From: a virus
DNA length: 64,000 nt
IMG/VR virus record: IMGVR_UViG_3300023171_000008
Coordinates: 38,558-102,557 of that record
Direction: 5' to 3' (one strand)
Shown here piece by piece: positions 51,813 through 61,002 of the stretch (the stretch's first letter is position 1; the number at the start of each line of letters is the position of its first letter). The position numbers and the translations under genes were made by a program. The notes under the pieces were generated by a model. The model was not told the origin of the DNA. It searched no databases and saw only the letters and a list, made by a program, of their open reading frames with translations.

Positions 51813-52424
51813 ATGAGCAAATTTAATTTCAACGAAAGAAGTATGATGAGTAATTCAGTATCACCAGTATTTAATGCAGGTGTAGCTGGAAAAGTGGAAG
51901 AAGTGAAAGTTGAAGTGAATAAACGTAGAGCAGATGAACCAGATAGTTATCCTGCATATAAATTAACATTTACTGATAATACTGGTAATTCAGTAAATCA
52001 AGGATTTTATTACTTTACTCCTAAACAAGGTTATTCAGATGAACAAAATGACAAATTATCAGGTTATCTAATTGATAGAGTACTTGAAACTGCAAATGCA
52101 GTAATACCTGAAGGATTTGTTTATCCTGAAATACCTGAAACTGGAGATAATGTAAAAGATACTAATGTTGCATTAGATACACTATTTAAAGTAATTAAAG
52201 ATAATTCAGATGATACTAAAGTAAATGTATTTGTTACATATGGTACTAAACAAAAACCATCTAAGTATTTATCTTTAAGGTATTTTAATTATGTTGAAAA
52301 GGCTGGTAAAACAGGTTATTCTCCATTAAAAGAGAAAGGTGACGATTTAATGCAACGAGTTGTTGAAGATAGTCCACGAGAGGAACAATCTACTACAACT
52401 ACTACATCAGGTCCAGCTTGGTAA
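51813..52424 (+). CDS. Possible single-stranded DNA-binding protein
   Basis: 203 aa, beta-rich with a conserved-looking VEVNKRRADEPDSYPAYKLTFTD core and an acidic, Thr-rich tail ending GPAW (acidic C-terminal tips are typical of phage SSBs). It lies between the Sak4-like ATPase and a strong terminator, and uses a higher share of strong codons. SSB is a context-based proposal. Confidence 0.55.
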   Translation: MSKFNFNERSMMSNSVSPVFNAGVAGKVEEVKVEVNKRRADEPDSYPAYKLTFTDNTGNSVNQGFYYFTPKQGYSDEQNDKLSGYLIDRVLETANAVIPEGFVYPEIPETGDNVKDTNVALDTLFKVIKDNSDDTKVNVFVTYGTKQKPSKYLSLRYFNYVEKAGKTGYSPLKEKGDDLMQRVVEDSPREEQSTTTTTSGPAW

Positions 52425-52509
52425 TTAACAATTAAATTTTATTATATGAAAACAGATATTATCTGGAAAGATCTTATTCTCTATGGCGGAATAGGAGTTT
52501 AATTGATTT

Positions 52510-52541
52510 AAGGGGTAGTAAATTAATACTACCCCTTTTTA
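52510..52541 (+). terminator. Strong intrinsic terminator
   Basis: A perfect 11-bp stem AAGGGGTAGTA/TACTACCCCTT (52510-52520 with 52527-52537) with a 6-base loop and a T run. An 18-codon frame (52446-52502) just before it is probably not a gene. Confidence 0.92.
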
Positions 52542-52560
52542 TTTAACTAATAACAAAATT

Positions 52561-52746
52561 ATGGAAAAATTTAAAGCTATAAAAAATTTTAGTACTGTCG
52601 ATAAAAATCTTTTAATTATAGAAGATGAAATAATTTACGGACAAAAAACTGTTAGATATGACGGAATGTTATTATATGATCCAAAAACAAGGGAATATTT
52701 AGGTGAGATTATACATCCAAATGATTTTATGATTAAAGTTAAATAA
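52561..52746 (+). CDS. Small unknown protein (61 aa)
   Basis: Starts 19 bases after the terminator in an AATTATG context. Beta-rich with a Pro-Asn turn at the end. Its stop overlaps the primase start (TAATG). Not recognised. Confidence 0.6.
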   Translation: MEKFKAIKNFSTVDKNLLIIEDEIIYGQKTVRYDGMLLYDPKTREYLGEIIHPNDFMIKVK

Positions 52747-53777
52747 TGATAATAGACTTAAATAAGAATAAACAACTTATTACTAAACAAGCTATTTTAC
52801 AACATATTCAAGATATTGATATATATAGAAAGTATTTAAATCAAGAAATTAATCTTAAACAACCAATGTTATCTCCATTAATGAAAGATAATAAACCATC
52901 ATTAGGTTTCTTTATTGGTGAAAATAATGAAATATGTTTTAATGACTTTAGAATTGGTAAAGGAGATGCAATTCGTTTTGTTCAATTATTAGAAGGTATA
53001 TCTTATTTTGACGCATTAAGTAAAATAGCTGTAGATTTTAATTTAGATAAAGATTATATTTGTAAAAATATTACTAAATCTGATATTAAATCTAATACTA
53101 ATAATTATTTATCAAGAGAAGAAATATTATCTAAAGTAGGTTCATTATATCTTAATAAAAAGAAAAGAGATTGGCAAATACATGATATAGTTTATTGGTC
53201 AGATTATGGAATATCTATTGAAACATTGAAGTTTTACAATGTAGAACCATTAGATTATATATTTATCAATGATAAAATAATTAAAGCTGATAAACATTGT
53301 TATTGTTTTACTGAATATAAAGATAACAAAGAAACTTATAAGATTTATCAACCTTTTAATATTAAATACAAATGGTTAAACAGTCATAATGATTCTGTAT
53401 GGCAAGGTTGGGAACAATTACCTAATAAAGGTGATGATTTAATTATTACCAAGTCATTAAAGGATGTTATGGCTTTATATGAAGTTACAGGCTATTCTGC
53501 TGTATCTTTACAGTCAGAAGGTATATTACCTAAACATCATGTATTTAGTCAATTAGATGAACGATTTCAAACTATCTATTCATTATATGATAATGATTTT
53601 GATAAAGATGAAAACTGGGGAAAGATATTTGGAGATAAAATAGCTAGAGAATTTGGATTAATAGAAAGTTATATTCCAGATAAATATAAATGTAAAGATT
53701 TTAGTGATTTAGTAAAACAATATGGTAAAGACAAAGCTAAATATATATTAAATAGTAATGTGTTATTACCATTTTAA
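52746..53777 (+). CDS. DnaG-type primase
   Basis: 343 aa. The N-terminal zinc-domain core SPLMKDNKPSLGFF...FNDFRIGKGDAIRFV (residues about 37-77) is kept but lacks the usual Cys/His set, so it may not bind zinc. The TOPRIM domain has I-T-K-S-L-K-D (about residues 234-240) and L-Y-D-N-D-F-D (about 280-286). It makes primers at the fork with the DnaB-like helicase nearby. Confidence 0.85.
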   Translation: MIIDLNKNKQLITKQAILQHIQDIDIYRKYLNQEINLKQPMLSPLMKDNKPSLGFFIGENNEICFNDFRIGKGDAIRFVQLLEGISYFDALSKIAVDFNLDKDYICKNITKSDIKSNTNNYLSREEILSKVGSLYLNKKKRDWQIHDIVYWSDYGISIETLKFYNVEPLDYIFINDKIIKADKHCYCFTEYKDNKETYKIYQPFNIKYKWLNSHNDSVWQGWEQLPNKGDDLIITKSLKDVMALYEVTGYSAVSLQSEGILPKHHVFSQLDERFQTIYSLYDNDFDKDENWGKIFGDKIAREFGLIESYIPDKYKCKDFSDLVKQYGKDKAKYILNSNVLLPF

Positions 53778-53789
53778 TAAATAAAATAA

Positions 53790-54017
53790 ATGATTATAAA
53801 AAATATCACGTTTTTAACAACTTGTCATGAAAGTTTAGCAGGATGTCTTAATAAAAGAAATGAACATAAATTATTAGAAATTAAAGTTAAAATTCCTTTA
53901 GATAAAAGAGATTTGTTAAGTAATAATTATTATGATTTAACTAAATATCTTGAAATATTAACAGGATTTTTTGTTATTAAATTTTTAAAAATAAATAATA
54001 AATGCATAAAAGATTAA
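53790..54017 (+). CDS. Small unknown protein (75 aa)
   Basis: Basic, beta-rich, with a Cys at residues 10 and 17 (TTCHESLAGC). Overlaps the GGCT-like gene by 16 bases. Opens the amidoligase cassette. No recognised domain. Confidence 0.55.
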   Translation: MIIKNITFLTTCHESLAGCLNKRNEHKLLEIKVKIPLDKRDLLSNNYYDLTKYLEILTGFFVIKFLKINNKCIKD

Positions 54018-54406
54018 TTTCAGTATACGGAACACTCCGTTTAGGTGGTAGCAATAACTATTTACTTAAAGATAGTAAGTTTATAGGAGAATTTAAAACA
54101 GAACCTATATTTGATTTATATAGTTTAGGAGGATTTCCTGGACTTAAATTAAATGGAGATACTTCAGTTACTATGGAAGTATATGAAGTAGATGAACAAA
54201 CTGCTAAAAGAGTAGATCAATTAGAAGGTTATAAAGAAGGAGTTGAACCATATTTTTATGATAAAATTAAATTAGAAACTCCTTATGGTGAAAGTTCTGT
54301 TTATATTTACATAAATGGAGTTCAATATCATAACAAAATAAAATCAGGAGACTGGATAGATTATGTCAAGAAGTCGAAAAAGGAAACATCAGAAGTTTAC
54401 AATTAA
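54002..54406 (+). CDS. Gamma-glutamylcyclotransferase-fold protein
   Basis: 134 aa GGCT/AIG2-like fold: the substrate loop Y-G-T-L-R at residues 9-13, the catalytic-Glu strand M-E-V-Y-E-V around Glu59, and L-E-G-Y at 74-77. The family cyclises or releases gamma-glutamyl groups as 5-oxoproline. In amidoligase cassettes it is thought to trim or recycle the added gamma-glutamyl-type peptide. Its end overlaps the start of the first glutamine amidotransferase gene. Confidence 0.85.
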   Translation: MHKRLISVYGTLRLGGSNNYLLKDSKFIGEFKTEPIFDLYSLGGFPGLKLNGDTSVTMEVYEVDEQTAKRVDQLEGYKEGVEPYFYDKIKLETPYGESSVYIYINGVQYHNKIKSGDWIDYVKKSKKETSEVYN

Positions 54407-55175
54407 TCATGTAAATAAAGTAGTAAAAGAAGATAAAAGAATTAACGAAAATTATAAAGAATATAAAAAAATGAATAAAGTCAAGAAAATTGGAATTGTA
54501 GGTAATTGGACAGGAGCAAATAGTTTTGGTATAACTAAACCCTATATGTTCTTTTGGAGTCATTTTGGTGAAGTATCTATTATATCTCCAATGGAAAAAC
54601 ATGTTAGAGATTTAGATTTATTAGTAATTCCAGGTGGTCCTGATGTTGATGTATTTAGATATTTACGTGAAGAAGATGATATTGATTTAAATACTGGTGC
54701 ACCATGTTATCAACGTGAACGATTTGATAAAATGTTGTTACCTAAATATATTGCTAAAGGTACTCCTATATTTGGTACTTGTAGAGGTTTGCAAACTATT
54801 GCAGTTACACTAGGTGCTAGACTTAAGCAACATATGCATCATGAAACCAATGGTGATAATAGACATGCTTTAGTACATGGCATTACATTTGACAATGTAG
54901 AAGTTGTGCCAGGATTAGAAGAAATGATTAATCATCCTGATAATAAAGATTATAAAGTTAATAGTTTACATCATCAAACTGTATTAGAAGAAACTTTACC
55001 TTTAGAAGCTACAGTATTAGCTAGACATAGTAAAGATAATGAAGTTGAAGCTATCACATATTGGCCTCATTATCCTATACATACACAACAATATCATTGT
55101 GAAGAGATTTACGATCCTTTCTCATACACATTAATTTCACATTTATTATCATTATCAGATGAAAAAGAAATATAA
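54363..55175 (+). CDS. Class I glutamine amidotransferase (first)
   Basis: 270 aa, C26-type. Nucleophile Cys140 in G-T-C-R-G, then His245 in QYHCE with Glu247. The catalytic domain starts around residue 37 (MNKVKKIGIVGNWTG), so a start at 54471 is possible; the upstream frame would add a basic SRSRKRKHQK tail. It releases ammonia from glutamine or cuts gamma-glutamyl peptides. Located between the GGCT-like and ATP-grasp genes (17-base overlap with the latter). Confidence 0.85.
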   Translation: MSRSRKRKHQKFTINHVNKVVKEDKRINENYKEYKKMNKVKKIGIVGNWTGANSFGITKPYMFFWSHFGEVSIISPMEKHVRDLDLLVIPGGPDVDVFRYLREEDDIDLNTGAPCYQRERFDKMLLPKYIAKGTPIFGTCRGLQTIAVTLGARLKQHMHHETNGDNRHALVHGITFDNVEVVPGLEEMINHPDNKDYKVNSLHHQTVLEETLPLEATVLARHSKDNEVEAITYWPHYPIHTQQYHCEEIYDPFSYTLISHLLSLSDEKEI

Positions 55176-56001
55176 TTTATTTAGACCATTTATCCTTAGT
55201 AGACATCCAAGCCATTCAATATTAAGAGCTGTTAATAAGACTTTACCATTATTACCATTTAAATCTGTAGTTAGATTAGGTTCAACCACAGTATTAGCAG
55301 ATGATAATGAAAGAGTTCAAATTAATACACCCCAATCAGTTAAAAATTCAGCATCCAAATTATTGATGAAACAATGTTTTACTAATGCTGGAGTTAAAAC
55401 TGCAAAATGGTGGACTTGGGGAGAAGGTAATATATTTTCATTAAATGGTGATGATAATATAGATATGACTTTAATTAATCATTTACCATATCCATTAGTA
55501 GCTAAATCTCTCTATGGATCAAGAGGAATTGGAAATACTAAATTTAATAATCAAGGTGAGTTAGAGAAGTGGTTAATTGGTAAAAACTTGAATAACTATA
55601 TATTTGAAGAGTTTGTAAAAATGACTCGTGAATATAGACTTCATGTAACTGACGATGGTTGTTTCTATACTTGTAGAAAGTTAGTTAAAAATGACGCACC
55701 AGAAGATACTTGGCAAAAACATGATGATGTATGTAATTGGATATTAGAAGATAATCCTTCGTTTAAAAAACCTAATAATTGGAATGATATAGTAGCTGAT
55801 TGTATTAAAGCTAAAAATGCTTTAGGATTAGATATATGTGCATTTGATGTGGCAATACAAGGTAGTAAAAATGGTGTTGAACGTGAAAATCCAGAATGGA
55901 ACATATTCGAGTCATGTTCAGCTCCTAGTTTCGGTAAGATTACTGGAGAAAAATATATTCAAGAATTAACAAAATTAATAATTAAAAAAGCAAATAATTA
56001 A
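55159..56001 (+). CDS. ATP-grasp amide ligase (RimK-like)
   Basis: 280 aa. The ATP-grasp central region has L-V-A-K-S-L-Y-G-S-R-G-I-G (residues about 113-125), binding ATP phosphate. Y-I-F-E-E-F-V and A-F-D-V-A with a late E-S-C-S-A-P-S supply the metal-binding acidic/Asn loop. These enzymes join a carboxylate to an amine through an acyl phosphate. In this cassette it would add amino acids to a substrate whose identity is unknown. Confidence 0.85.
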   Translation: MKKKYNLFRPFILSRHPSHSILRAVNKTLPLLPFKSVVRLGSTTVLADDNERVQINTPQSVKNSASKLLMKQCFTNAGVKTAKWWTWGEGNIFSLNGDDNIDMTLINHLPYPLVAKSLYGSRGIGNTKFNNQGELEKWLIGKNLNNYIFEEFVKMTREYRLHVTDDGCFYTCRKLVKNDAPEDTWQKHDDVCNWILEDNPSFKKPNNWNDIVADCIKAKNALGLDICAFDVAIQGSKNGVERENPEWNIFESCSAPSFGKITGEKYIQELTKLIIKKANN

Positions 56002-56002
56002 T

Positions 56003-57214
56003 ATGTATTACGAAGATTGGTTAGATAAATTAGCAGTACAAGGATTTACAACAATAGATGAAATAGTTCATTATATAGAAGATCCAGATAAAACACCTGA
56101 AGAAATATATGAAACTATTCCTAATGAAAGTATAGATGAAAAAGCAGATTATTTATTAAGTTATTTTAGAGATAGTGAAATGCAATGGCCTGTAGAAGAA
56201 TCTAAAGTTGTTGAAAAACAAAAATTAAGACTTGTTATTGCAGATAATAGTAGTTCTAAAGAATATGTAAACTTTTTATCTGAAATATACGATGTAACTG
56301 TGGTTAAACATGGTGATGAAGCAGATTTAGTATTATTTACTGGTGGAGAAGATGTATATCCTAAATATTATGCTGAAAATACTGGTAAATTTACTTCATA
56401 TAATGAACGTAGAGATAAGTTAGAACAAAACGTTTATAGTATGTATCGATATACACCTAAGCTTGGAATATGTCGTGGAAATCAATTCTTAGCAGTAATG
56501 AAAGGTGGTAAATTAATACAACATGTTAGTGGTCATGGTCAATCACATTATATTACTACTAATAGTGGTATGAACATCGAAGTAACTTCTACACATCATC
56601 AGATGGTTTATCCTTTTGATTTACCTCAAGATAGATACGAATTAATTGGTTGGTCTAAAAACTTTAGAAGTGGTACATATCTTAATGGAAATAATGAAGA
56701 AATTGATTTACATCGAGATTTCTTAGAAGTTGAAATTATTAAATGGGGTAATGATGCATTAGGTATTCAAGGACATCCAGAATATAGTTCAGCTTCACCA
56801 CAGTTTAAGAAATACGCTTTACAACTTATTCAAAAGTTAATTGGAGAATATGGTGAAAAGTCTCTTTCAAGTAAGTATACTACTAGATCAATCCAAGCAC
56901 CAAAATCTTTAGGTTGGTATGATAATATGGGTGTTCAGATTAAAGACAGTGGTTTACGTTTTATTGATACTCCAACATACGGACAAGATTTCTATTCAAC
57001 TAAAGGTAGTATAGAAGCCTTATCTGGCAAACAACCCAATATTCAAATGAAAGAAGAAGTTGGATTTGATGTAAATCAATTTAATAACTTCTATAAACAA
57101 GAATTAGAAAAACAAATCATTGAATCAAAAGAAAATTCTCTTCCCACTTATAATGCTTTTAATATAGAAAATTTGGAAAATGTATTAAATGATTTATCAA
57201 AAAATAAAAAATAA
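56003..57214 (+). CDS. Class I glutamine amidotransferase (second, with extensions)
   Basis: 403 aa. Residues 1-75 are an acidic helical extension. The amidotransferase core has Cys157 in G-I-C-R-G and His258/Glu260 in Q-G-H-P-E. A C-terminal region (residues about 285-403) carries a YGQDFYSTKG segment and a coiled helical tail. It is distinct from the first class I enzyme, so two different glutaminase steps are likely. The start follows the ATP-grasp gene by one base. Confidence 0.85.
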   Translation: MYYEDWLDKLAVQGFTTIDEIVHYIEDPDKTPEEIYETIPNESIDEKADYLLSYFRDSEMQWPVEESKVVEKQKLRLVIADNSSSKEYVNFLSEIYDVTVVKHGDEADLVLFTGGEDVYPKYYAENTGKFTSYNERRDKLEQNVYSMYRYTPKLGICRGNQFLAVMKGGKLIQHVSGHGQSHYITTNSGMNIEVTSTHHQMVYPFDLPQDRYELIGWSKNFRSGTYLNGNNEEIDLHRDFLEVEIIKWGNDALGIQGHPEYSSASPQFKKYALQLIQKLIGEYGEKSLSSKYTTRSIQAPKSLGWYDNMGVQIKDSGLRFIDTPTYGQDFYSTKGSIEALSGKQPNIQMKEEVGFDVNQFNNFYKQELEKQIIESKENSLPTYNAFNIENLENVLNDLSKNKK

Positions 57215-57222
57215 TCAAATAA

Positions 57223-57633
57223 ATGAATAAATATAAAATAACAATAGGTTCTGATCCAGAAGTATTTATAGAAAATGAACAAGGTCAAGTAGTATCGGCA
57301 ATAGGATTAGTTCCAGGTACTAAACATGAACCACATCCAATAGACGATAAAGGTCATTTTATACAAACTGATAATATTGCATTAGAATATAATATTCCAC
57401 CATGTGATAATGAAGATGATTTTGTACATCATATACAGTTTGTTAAAGATTATTTAGAAGTTATTGCTGTTGCTAATGGTTATAAATTATCTACTAAAGC
57501 ATCTGAAGAAGTTGATTCTGTTTATTTACAAGATGATCAAGCTCGTATTTTTGGTTGTGAACCCTCACTTAATCCTTACACAAGATCAGTTAACGAGTCA
57601 CCAAATGCAAATACAAATTTAAGATGTGTTGGT
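57223..57633 (+). CDS. phiEco32-type COOH-NH2 ligase, exon 1
   Basis: Exon 1 (137 codons) begins MNKYKITIGSDPEVFIENEQ, the ATP-binding signature of the phiEco32-like COOH-NH2 ligase (glutamine synthetase-like fold), and ends CGCEPSLNPYT...NLRCVG. The coding phase ends cleanly at base 57633. Joined to 58654-59049 it gives a 268-aa protein with the family length. Without splicing translation stops at TAG 57646-57648 after five foreign residues. It lies eight bases after the second class I amidotransferase. Confidence 0.85.
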
Positions 57634-57706
57634 AGAATATCTGCCTAGATATATAGAAATATATATCTGTAATTGGACAAAAACGGTGAATAAAAATTCA
57701 TAATTA

Positions 57707-57738
57707 TTAGGAAATGTCATAAATTTTTCATATATTTG
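57707..57738 (+). promoter_or_regulatory. Intron-internal promoter for the LAGLIDADG gene
   Basis: TTAG at 57707-57710, 20 bases, TATATTTG at 57731-57738. The -7 box matches TAnnTTTG exactly and the -33 box has one mismatch. The endonuclease start lies 19 bases downstream, so it can be expressed without the host ligase transcript. Confidence 0.65.
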
Positions 57739-57757
57739 TATATATAAAATATAATTT

Positions 57758-58471
57758 ATGATTGACAATTATTTTGATAAAATTGATTCTGATATTAAAG
57801 CTTATTTATTAGGCTTTTTTATTGCAGATGGTTGTATTAGCAAAAATAGTAGATGTACTAATAGTTATCGTTTTTCAATTAATATTTCTGATATAGATAG
57901 AGAAATTTTAGAAATTTATAAAAGTGAATTAATGACAAATAATAAAATTGTTACTTCACATTATAAAAAAGGAGCTATAAATAGAAAACCAGTATCATGT
58001 TTAAGATGGACTTCTGGTTATATGTTTGAAATGTTTAAAGTAAAATATAATATTAATCCTAATAAAACAAAGGATTTTAACTTTACTTTTAATTTTGAAT
58101 TAATAGATGAAGAATATTATTTTTCTTTTATAAGAGGATTTTTTGATGGAGATGGTCATATATCATATACTGACACTAATCAATTTACTTTCGCATTTTA
58201 TGCAACTTCTAAACCTTTTTTAGAACAAATTGGTAAAATATTTGAAAAAGAGTTTGATATAGAATATTTAATTAAGGGAACTATTAAAACAAATATAGAA
58301 TTATTTTGTTTAAGATTTAATTGTAACCAGAAAAGAAAATATTTTATAAAAAAATTATATGATAAATTTTACAGTAATTCTAAATTTTCTTTATTAAGAA
58401 AAAAATTAAAATTTGAAAAATATTTAAATACCGTGCTAAATTCTAATGGTAAAAAATTAGAATCAGTGTAA
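57758..58471 (+). CDS. LAGLIDADG homing endonuclease
   Basis: 237 aa with two LAGLIDADG helices: L-L-G-F-F-I-A-D-G-C (about residues 18-27) and F-I-R-G-F-F-D-G-D-G (about residues 123-132), the latter Asp residues being the metal-binding acids. Two motifs mean a monomeric, double-domain enzyme. Should cut the intron-less ligase gene and promote intron homing. The gene is very AT-rich, and such double-motif enzymes are rarer in phages than GIY-YIG or HNH types. Confidence 0.92.
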   Translation: MIDNYFDKIDSDIKAYLLGFFIADGCISKNSRCTNSYRFSINISDIDREILEIYKSELMTNNKIVTSHYKKGAINRKPVSCLRWTSGYMFEMFKVKYNINPNKTKDFNFTFNFELIDEEYYFSFIRGFFDGDGHISYTDTNQFTFAFYATSKPFLEQIGKIFEKEFDIEYLIKGTIKTNIELFCLRFNCNQKRKYFIKKLYDKFYSNSKFSLLRKKLKFEKYLNTVLNSNGKKLESV

Positions 58472-58653
58472 CGCATAGGAGTTGATCCATAATTTAAGAG
58501 TCTTAGTGACTCTTTTTTTATGACTAAAATATTCCCACGAGTGTCCGACATCTGACTGTCTGCGAGATAAAAGATGAAAATATATGCTGAACTATAATGA
58601 ATGAATATAATTATAGAATCTAGGGATAAAAAGCCTTAGAGATAACAAAATTG

Positions 58654-59049
58654 GGACACATACATATCGGATATCCAGAAGCTAATCAAGAAACTTCTGA
58701 GAAAATTGTAAAAATGTTTGATATATTTGTAACACTTCCTGCTTTATTAATAGATAAAGATGATAGAAGACGTGAACTTTATGGAAAAGCAGGTGAATTT
58801 CGCTTCAAAGAACCTTGGGGATGTGAAGCAAGAGCTTTAAGTAACTTTTGGATACATTCTGAAGAAAATATTCGTTGGGTTTATAAACAAACTATAAAAG
58901 CTGTAGAATGTGTATTAGATGGTAATGCTGATGCATTATTTGATAAATATTCAGAACAAGTAGTTGAAGCAATTAATACTAATAATAAAGTATTAACTGA
59001 ATCATTATTATCTGAAATATTTGCTGGAGAAGAAGTATTAATAAACTAA
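58654..59049 (+). CDS. phiEco32-type COOH-NH2 ligase, exon 2
   Basis: 131 codons plus stop beginning G-H-I-H-I-G-Y, the metal/ATP-binding motif of this ligase family, then K-D-D-R-R-R-E-L-Y-G and C-E-A-R-A-L-S. The phase matches exon 1 exactly. The function is ATP-dependent joining of a carboxylate to an amine, proposed for peptide or protein modification. It precedes the class II amidotransferase by 11 bases. Confidence 0.85.
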   Translation, partial: GHIHIGYPEANQETSEKIVKMFDIFVTLPALLIDKDDRRRELYGKAGEFRFKEPWGCEARALSNFWIHSEENIRWVYKQTIKAVECVLDGNADALFDKYSEQVVEAINTNNKVLTESLLSEIFAGEEVLIN

Positions 59050-59060
59050 AAAATAAATAA

Positions 59061-61001
59061 ATGATAATACTGATAGTATTAATCCTAGGTATATTACAAA
59101 TTCTATTAAATTTAATATTTAAACCTAATTATAATACATTAAATTGTGGTATATGGGGTCAAGCGAGTAATTCCACTAAAAAGATTAATGAATCTAATAT
59201 AAAAATATTAGGTTTGTTTAATGAATCTAGAGGTAAGAATTCTTGTGGTATAACTATAGATGGAGAGATTTATTATGGTTTAGATAAGGAAGCTTTATTT
59301 ACTAATTTTGCTAAGGGTAGGTCTATAAAGCCTACATTATATCCTACAGTAATTGGTCATACAAGACAGTCTAGTATAGGTGTGATTAATTCTTATAATG
59401 CACATCCATTTGGATTTGGAGAGAATAAAGATGGAGGTTATAAAATGTGTATCGTACATAATGGTACTTTATTAAATCATAAAGAATTAGCTGATAAATA
59501 TGAAGTATCTAAAGATATAGATTCTCCAAGTTTACATGTAGAGAATTTTAATGTTGTACGTACTAAAATTGATAGTGAAATACTAGGAGAAATTATATAT
59601 AAGACTGGTAATATCAAAGTATTAAGTGATTATAATGGTGCTGCCGCATTAGTATGGACTGATACAGATCATCCTAATGTAATTTATTTATGGAGTGGTA
59701 AAAGTCGTGCATGGTCAGATGATGCTGAAGATAAACAAGTTGAAGAACGTCCAATGTTTGTTTATATTGAAAGTAAGAATAATTTCTATTTTTCATCATT
59801 AGCAGAACCTTTACATGTTATTAGAAATAATAATGGTGAAATATTTCAAATAGATTATAATACTGTTTATACTGTTAAAGATGGTAATTTTAAAGAAGCT
59901 AAAAAGTTATTAGTTAGTAGAAAAGATAATTACCAAAGAGAAATTGTTAAATATACATCTTATACTGGAGGTTATAATTATGGTGATGATTGGGAAGATA
60001 GTCGGTGGCTTCAGAAGCCTAAAACTTCTGGTCAAACGGTTATTAATCTTCCTGCAGCTAAAGAAGAAGTAATTAATATATTTGACGATACTACTTTAAA
60101 AACTCAAAATGAGTATAAAGGTAAAGTTGTTAATAAAAAATTACGTTATTATAGAAATAATCATTTAATTAATGGTGTTTATACTAACATTATTAACTTT
60201 GATTTCTTTTATCTTGGAGATATTATTAAAGAAGCTAAAGCTCATTTTGGTACATTAGTTAATAAACCTTTTAATTATAGTACTGGAGAATTTGGTGATA
60301 TTGAAGATAAAGATTTATTTGAAACTCCATTTAAACATGACGCTCCTACATTATTTTATTTTGTAGAAGGTATAATGTTAAGAACAGAGCTTGATTATTT
60401 AACGGCATTAGCACCATTTAATATATTTAAAAATGGAGATAAATGGGATTATGAAAAGTTATCTCATGCATCAATGTTGCCAGTAGTAGATTTGACTTCT
60501 AAACCTTCAGATAGTAAACAAATGATATTAAAACATGGTGTAGAGTATAACGGTATTGTAACTGGATTAAACTTTGAGAAAAGATATGAAATTAGTAAAG
60601 GTAACTTAATTAAAATACTTCCATTAACGGCTGTAAACACTAATAGTGTAGTTAAATTAGCTAATAATGTTCATAGACCTATTATACTTAAAGAGTGTAT
60701 TAATTTTATCACTAATCTTGAGGAAAATATTGAAATTGAAGAAGTTGAAGAAGGTACTATTAAACAATTAGAACAAGACGATAAAGAATTCTTAGATAGT
60801 TTAAATGATAATATTGATAATATTGATTATGTAGCTGATGCAGTTGACGGTATATTAAATGATTGCTTAACTGGACCTTTAATTAAATTTCAAGATTATA
60901 AAGTTAAATTGAGTTATTATTTACCTCATGTAGAAGCTGTTAAAGCTCTTAAAGTTCTTGAAGATATGGAAAATGTAGTTGGTGAATTTATAAAAAACTA
61001 A
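59061..61001 (+). CDS. Class II glutamine amidotransferase with hydrophobic propeptide
   Basis: 646 aa. The class II N-terminal nucleophile motif C-G-I-W-G occurs at Cys29, not at residue 2, after a membrane-like segment (residues 2-20). No start codon lies directly before Cys29, so autocatalytic removal of a 28-residue propeptide, as in PurF or GltB, is needed for activity. Downstream motifs G-H-T-R-Q-S-S and H-N-G-T-L fit the family. The C-terminal 400 residues are acidic and of unknown function. It donates ammonia, probably to the amidoligases. Confidence 0.8.
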   Translation: MIILIVLILGILQILLNLIFKPNYNTLNCGIWGQASNSTKKINESNIKILGLFNESRGKNSCGITIDGEIYYGLDKEALFTNFAKGRSIKPTLYPTVIGHTRQSSIGVINSYNAHPFGFGENKDGGYKMCIVHNGTLLNHKELADKYEVSKDIDSPSLHVENFNVVRTKIDSEILGEIIYKTGNIKVLSDYNGAAALVWTDTDHPNVIYLWSGKSRAWSDDAEDKQVEERPMFVYIESKNNFYFSSLAEPLHVIRNNNGEIFQIDYNTVYTVKDGNFKEAKKLLVSRKDNYQREIVKYTSYTGGYNYGDDWEDSRWLQKPKTSGQTVINLPAAKEEVINIFDDTTLKTQNEYKGKVVNKKLRYYRNNHLINGVYTNIINFDFFYLGDIIKEAKAHFGTLVNKPFNYSTGEFGDIEDKDLFETPFKHDAPTLFYFVEGIMLRTELDYLTALAPFNIFKNGDKWDYEKLSHASMLPVVDLTSKPSDSKQMILKHGVEYNGIVTGLNFEKRYEISKGNLIKILPLTAVNTNSVVKLANNVHRPIILKECINFITNLEENIEIEEVEEGTIKQLEQDDKEFLDSLNDNIDNIDYVADAVDGILNDCLTGPLIKFQDYKVKLSYYLPHVEAVKALKVLEDMENVVGEFIKN

Positions 61002-61002
61002 A

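Larger units (their letters stand above)
57634..58653 (+). mobile_element. Group I intron in the COOH-NH2 ligase gene
   Basis: 1020 nt. The 5' exon ends in T57633, which forms the conserved U-G pair within P1: GGTAGA (57631-57636) with TCTGCC (57640-57645). The intron ends in G58653 after AACAAAATT. Joining exons restores G-G-H-I-H-I-G in frame. Near the 3' end CTAGG/CCTTAG forms a terminal helix, and CCACGAGTGTCCGACAT (58535-58551) and CTGAACTATA are shared with the other intron. It carries a LAGLIDADG gene in a loop. Confidence 0.88.

Noticed and set aside
54366-54602. Minus-strand ORF opposite the first class I amidotransferase
   Set aside because: It is antisense to a conserved catalytic gene with clear motifs and has poor composition.
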